A stretch of DNA of 9,862 nucleotides. Origin: Competibacteraceae bacterium UBA2792. Its GTDB lineage: Bacteria > Pseudomonadota > Gammaproteobacteria > Competibacterales > Competibacteraceae. How positions within the stretch are numbered: the stretch's first letter is position 1; every line of letters begins with the position of its first letter. The stretch is taken from positions 1 through 9,862 of the forward strand of contig DEHU01000284.1 of assembly GCA_002352125.1 (NCBI GenBank). The letters run 5' to 3'. Below are positions 7,249 to 9,862 of this stretch, piece after piece. The position numbers were made by a program, and so were the translations under genes. The notes beneath the pieces are model-generated. The model ran no database searches. It was not told where the DNA came from and worked only from the letters and a program-made list of their open reading frames with translations.

Positions 7249-8670
7249 CGACTAGCGTCAGCTTCGCCAAGACCACATGTCTTAATCCCTTCTTCATCAG
7301 GGCAAGGTTTCAAACCATTAGAGAGTTCCAAGATAAAGTTGATTGGAATTGTCTTAATCCCTTCTTCATCAGGGCAAGGTTTCAAAGTTCGCCCACTTAG
7401 CTGCATCGAAGCCGACGATGAGTCTTAATCCCTTCTTCATCAGGGCAAGGTTTCAAAGACTAGAGCGCAGGCCGTGCCTAACTCCAGCACCTCGTCTTAA
7501 TCCCTTCTTCATCAGGGCAAGGTTTCAAAGAGGAATTGCGATTTAAAGTAACGGGCAGCTATGTGTCTTAATCCCTTCTTCATCAGGGCAAGGTTTCAAA
7601 GCTTCGACGCCCAGGCGATCCGCTGGGAGGTCCCCGGTCTTAATCCCTTCTTCATCAGGGCAAGGTTTCAAAGAGTTACGATCCATCCTGAATACGTCAA
7701 ACTTGTCTTAATCCCTTCTTCATCAGGGCAAGGTTTCAAAGTCGACTTGGCGACTAGCGTCGCCGCAAAGACTGAGGTCTTAATCCCTTCTTCATCAGGG
7801 CAAGGTTTCAAAGTCCATACCGCTTGGAGGAGTTATGAATCTACTTATTGTCTTAATCCCTTCTTCATCAGGGCAAGGTTTCAAAGGGCGGTCCTGAAAG
7901 CTGCCCGTCTTGACTCGGTCTTAATCCCTTCTTCATCAGGGCAAGGTTTCAAAGTGATTTTAATTGCGTTTGCATCCCTGGCGATCCGATGTCTTAATCC
8001 CTTCTTCATCAGGGCAAGGTTTCAAAGAACAATAACCAGTAAAGGTAGACAACTAGCCATGAAGTCTTAATCCCTTCTTCATCAGGGCAAGGTTTCAAAG
8101 ATGACATGACGCTATCCGGTTGATTTTATGGCGTTAGTCTTAATCCCTTCTTCATCAGGGCAAGGTTTCAAAGGCAATCGCGGACCGAGGATAACCCCCG
8201 CCTATGTCTTAATCCCTTCTTCATCAGGGCAAGGTTTCAAAGACAATAACCAGTGATAACTAGCCATGAAAAAAGCCGTCTTAATCCCTTCTTCATCAGG
8301 GCAAGGTTTCAAAGAAGGATTAACTATTATGTACACGTTTCAAGACATCGTCTTAATCCCTTCTTCATCAGGGCAAGGTTTCAAAGAAGTCGGTTTCAGC
8401 CTAACCCGTTTATGATCTCTAGTCTTAATCCCTTCTTCATCAGGGCAAGGTTTCAAAGTGGTAGCAGAGAAGACCGAACGCCGAAACGGTCTTAATCCCT
8501 TCTTCATCAGGGCAAGGTTTCAAAGGAATACATAAGAGCTATCAAGTCATGGAACGAGGAGTCTTAATCCCTTCTTCATCAGGGCAAGGTTTCAAAGCTT
8601 GGACCGGGGACTGTGGTCAAACACAGAAGGCGCGTCTTAATCCCTTCTTCATCAGGGCAAGGTTTCAAAG
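7212..8670 (-). CRISPR. CRISPR array, 21 repeats of 37 nt, 20 spacers
   Basis: The plus-strand repeat runs GTCTTAATCCCTTCTTCATC then AGGGCAAGGTTTCAAAG. Repeat starts: 7212, 7279, 7351, 7422, 7494, 7565, 7637, 7705, 7777, 7850, 7918, 7991, 8064, 8137, 8206, 8278, 8350, 8422, 8489, 8561, 8634. Spacers are 30-36 nt, mostly 34-36. Nineteen repeats look identical by eye; the first two carry C at base 37 and the first differs also at bases 1 and 4. Predicted crRNA orientation is minus: the repeat then ends in GGGATTAAGAC, giving an 8-nt handle ATTAAGAC close to the ATTGAAAC/G of type I and III systems. The degenerate repeat lies at the left end, and the leader with promoter lies on the right. In the crRNA, CCCT and AGGG inside the repeat can form only a short stem. 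Type cannot be fixed from the repeat alone; I or III is likely. Cas2 is encoded 0.94 kb away on the leader side. Confidence 0.98.
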
Positions 8671-8688
8671 ACCTCATCGCCAGAAAAT

Positions 8689-8743
8689 CTTTCAAAACAA
8701 CAACCTGCAAAGGGGGTTGACAGAAATTTTGTTGTTTGAAAAG
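8689..8743. repeat. 15-bp near-perfect inverted repeat in the leader
   Basis: CTTTCAAAACAACAA (8689-8703) and TTGTTGTTTGAAAAG (8729-8743) are inverted copies that differ only by the placement of one base (CTTTCAAAACAACAA against CTTTTCAAACAACAA). They enclose 25 nt and begin 19 nt from the leader-proximal repeat. The CTTTCAAAAC arm also resembles the repeat end TTTCAAAG. Confidence 0.6.
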
Positions 8744-8792
8744 TTATCTTTTTTGCCATCTCGCAACCTTGTTGCAAAAACGCCTAAATGGC

Positions 8793-8822
8793 ATCGATTT
8801 GAGGTCGGAATCGATTATAGCA
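8793..8822 (-). promoter_or_regulatory. Leader promoter: extended -10 with overlapping inverted repeat
   Basis: On the minus strand TGC-TATAAT (8822-8814) is a full extended -10 element. The -35 region (TTCGTC, 8842-8837) is poor, as is common with extended -10 promoters. Start of transcription would fall near 8807, about 135 nt before the first repeat. An inverted repeat ATCGATT (8793-8799) / AATCGAT (8809-8815) covers the end of the -10 and the predicted start site, where a repressor could bind. Confidence 0.55.
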
Positions 8823-8889
8823 GCAAATCGCATGACGACGAACGAGGCAGGCTCAATATCAATATCGGCGAGAATACCGGGTACGGTGG

Positions 8890-8913
8890 AAAAAAGCGGC
8901 GGCAAGCTTGCCG
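8890..8913 (-). terminator. Intrinsic terminator after the Uma2 gene
   Basis: Read on the minus strand, directly after the Uma2 TGA comes the palindrome CGGCAAGCTTGCCG (8913-8900; 5-bp stem CGGCA/TGCCG, loop AGCT), then CCGC and TTTTTT (8895-8890). This is the layout of a rho-independent terminator, though the T-run is 4 nt from the stem. It would separate Uma2 transcription from the array. Confidence 0.6.
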
Positions 8914-9501
8914 TCAATGCGCCGAAAAAGATTCTCGGGACGCCGCCAGCACACCCTCGTAAACATCTGCGATGGACAATTCCAATTCGAGGTAGCGCAG
9001 ATTAAAGCGTCCCTCTTCCCGGTAAACCTCCAAATCCCAGCCGGTCTCCCGCCGATACACCTCCACTCGCCGCACATCCTGCGCCACCAGCACGTACTCC
9101 TCCAGACTGGGCAACCGGCGATAAGCGTAAAACTTGTCCGACCGATCATCGCGCTCGGTCGAATCCGACAACACTTCCACGATCAATTTCGGCTGCTCCA
9201 CCGCGTAAGGATCGGCATCGTTCGCCTCGCAACCCACCACTACATCGGGATAATAAAACCGCTCGCGCCAATCCCAGGCCACATGCACCTTGACATCTCC
9301 GATGAATACCCGGCAGGGCGTACCCCGCAAATGGGCGCGCAGCAACCCGTAAAAATTGCCGGCCACCTCGTTATGCGCTTTGGTTCCGCCCGCCATCGCA
9401 TACACCTCGCCATCCACATACTGATGGCGGACCTTGGTCACCTTTTCCCCTTCCAGATACTCGGCGGGCGAAATGCCCGGCTTGCGCGCCAACTCGACCA
9501 T
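8914..9501 (-). CDS. Uma2/DUF820 family endonuclease-like protein
   Basis: This 195-residue protein belongs to the Uma2 family (DUF820, putative restriction endonuclease fold), a PD-(D/E)xK nuclease-like group whose cellular role is largely unknown. Visible features: N-terminal SPAEYLEGEKVTKVRHQYVDGEVYAMAGGT region (11-40), then HNEVAGNFYGLLRAHL (43-58), VFIGDVKVHVA (65-75), YYPDVVVGCE with D86, KLIVEVLSDST with E109, SDKFYAYRRLPSLEEYVLV with K123, and a C-terminal strand-rich part. D86, E109 and K123 fit the catalytic triad. The ATG at 9501 was chosen over an in-frame ATG at 9531 because GGAGG sits 6 nt upstream. It reads in the same direction as cas2, 109 bp downstream of it, and is followed by a terminator and then the CRISPR leader. 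Uma2 genes are often scattered singly or in families, so a CRISPR role is not implied by family alone. Confidence 0.88.
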   Translation of the reverse strand: MVELARKPGISPAEYLEGEKVTKVRHQYVDGEVYAMAGGTKAHNEVAGNFYGLLRAHLRGTPCRVFIGDVKVHVAWDWRERFYYPDVVVGCEANDADPYAVEQPKLIVEVLSDSTERDDRSDKFYAYRRLPSLEEYVLVAQDVRRVEVYRRETGWDLEVYREEGRFNLRYLELELSIADVYEGVLAASRESFSAH

Positions 9502-9610
9502 AACCACCTCCACAACGATCAACTGTTTCAATCATTTCACACCGTCCGACGCCGGACAAGGACCGGGCGGCGCCGGGCAAAAACGGCCGCTCCCCGCCAT
9601 CGTGCCCCGG
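9502..9610 (-). other. cas2-Uma2 intergenic region
   Basis: This region holds the Uma2 ribosome binding site (GGAGG, about 9508-9512 read on minus). It also has a small hairpin GTCCG-ACGC-CGGAC (9544-9557) with no T-run, and CGGCCG followed on the minus strand by TTTTT (9589-9579), too weak to call a terminator. Cas2 and Uma2 could be cotranscribed; no clear separate promoter was seen. Confidence 0.4.
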
Positions 9611-9862
9611 TCACGTCACGAACAAATCCTCTTGCCTCTCGACCGGTCGTGGCGTTCCCGCCCCCAGCCGCAACACGTTCCGGCCATCGCGGATGAACAA
9701 AATGTCGTCGGGAAACATCTGCGGACCCAGCAACACCACCTCCGCCCGATCCGGCAGCGGATAGCAGCGCACGTCGTCCTTGCGCGGGTCGATGATCGCC
9801 GCCAGGCCGCGCAACACCCCCTCCAGCGAATGCTCGAAAAAGCTGCCGACGAACACCGAATA
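9611..9862 (-). CDS. cas2: Cas2, C-terminal 83 residues (5' end beyond window)
   Basis: Cas2 is the small ferredoxin-fold partner of Cas1 in the spacer-integration complex. The visible part starts YSVFVGSF, the classic Cas2 strand (Q-Y/S-V-F-x), continues with a helix SLEGVLRGLAAIIDP, then RKDDVRCYPLPDRAEVVLLG, the typical D-x-V-R-x-Y-P-L and final strand block, and ends with a tail to TGA at 9611. Usual length is 90-105 residues, so about 15-20 N-terminal residues, including the first strand and its conserved aspartate, lie past the right edge. A GTG at 9856 is internal, not the start, because the frame continues upstream with YS. The gene reads toward the leader and array, and cas1 would be expected just upstream. 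The call rests on motif reading without a search. Confidence 0.82.
   Translation of the reverse strand, partial: YSVFVGSFFEHSLEGVLRGLAAIIDPRKDDVRCYPLPDRAEVVLLGPQMFPDDILFIRDGRNVLRLGAGTPRPVERQEDLFVT

Larger units (their letters stand above)
8671..8889 (-). promoter_or_regulatory. CRISPR leader region
   Basis: This non-coding stretch lies between the last repeat and the Uma2 terminator. It is clearly more AT-rich than the genes around it, especially 8681-8830, as leaders usually are. It holds an extended -10 promoter directed at the array, an inverted repeat over that promoter and a long inverted repeat near the first repeat (separate entries). A small perfect hairpin GCAAC-CTT-GTTGC lies at 8763-8775. 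A plus-strand TTGACA (8718-8723) is present but no -10 follows at usual spacing. No coding frame with family similarity was seen here. Confidence 0.7.

Noticed and set aside
7602..7990. Spacers 6 and 11 share GGCGATCCG
   Set aside because: Nine matching bases among 20 spacers is within chance and no wider alignment or codon pattern supports it.
8718..8748. Plus-strand TTGACA followed by AT-rich sequence as a promoter reading away from the array
   Set aside because: No acceptable -10 at 16-18 bp, and no rightward gene follows before the minus-strand Uma2 gene.
7561..8962. Open frames across the array translating to repeated LNPFFIRARFQ or LIPSSSGQGFK peptides
   Set aside because: They are translations of the CRISPR repeat in different frames, with no ribosome binding sites; such repeat-derived peptides are an annotation artefact.
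9525..9532. GTTTCAAT (ATTGAAAC on the minus strand), like a CRISPR handle, upstream of Uma2
   Set aside because: Only 8 nt match, the array's own repeat has ATTAAGAC here, and no second copy or repeat body is present.

Overview
The window is a GC-rich (coding parts roughly 60% G+C) bacterial chromosome segment, most likely from a gammaproteobacterium. That assignment is an inference from the overall look of the proteins, such as a YciA-like thioesterase and a CNNM/CorC-type protein; no 16S rRNA or other marker is present. The segment joins an ordinary metabolic block on the left to the adaptation end of a CRISPR-Cas locus on the right.

Left block (about 190-7030). A histone-deacetylase/AcuC-family amidohydrolase (minus strand) is divergent from a YciA-like acyl-CoA thioesterase (plus strand). 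Next comes a DUF21-CBS-CorC_HlyC membrane protein (plus strand, TTG start). It converges with, and overlaps by 44 bp, a single-chain 5-oxoprolinase/hydantoinase A-B fusion of 1237 residues (minus strand). The block is bracketed by two decayed pieces of IS630-type transposase: an amino-half piece on the minus strand at the left edge (22-186) and a carboxy-terminal piece on the plus strand just left of the CRISPR array (about 7036-7208).

Right block (7212-9862), read on the minus strand from the right edge: the C-terminal 83 residues of Cas2 (cut by the window edge), a Uma2/DUF820 PD-(D/E)xK-type nuclease, an intrinsic terminator, an AT-richer leader with an extended -10 promoter pointing at the array, then a CRISPR array of 21 repeats (37 nt) and 20 spacers (30-36 nt). 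A degenerate repeat at 7212 marks the old, leader-distal end, which abuts the transposase remnant. Leader position, promoter direction, degenerate end and the 3' repeat tail ATTAAGAC (like the ATTGAAAC/G handles of type I and III systems) together support transcription on the minus strand.

The points of most interest are all in the right block. Two spacers (12 and 15) are sibling versions of one target sequence differing by a 7-nt indel. Another pair (1 and 8) shares a core that reads like homologous codons. Several spacers carry Shine-Dalgarno/ATG-like sequence on the strand opposite to the predicted crRNA. A Uma2 nuclease lies between cas2 and its array, with its own ribosome binding site and terminator. 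No cas1 or interference genes are visible; they would lie beyond the right edge or elsewhere.
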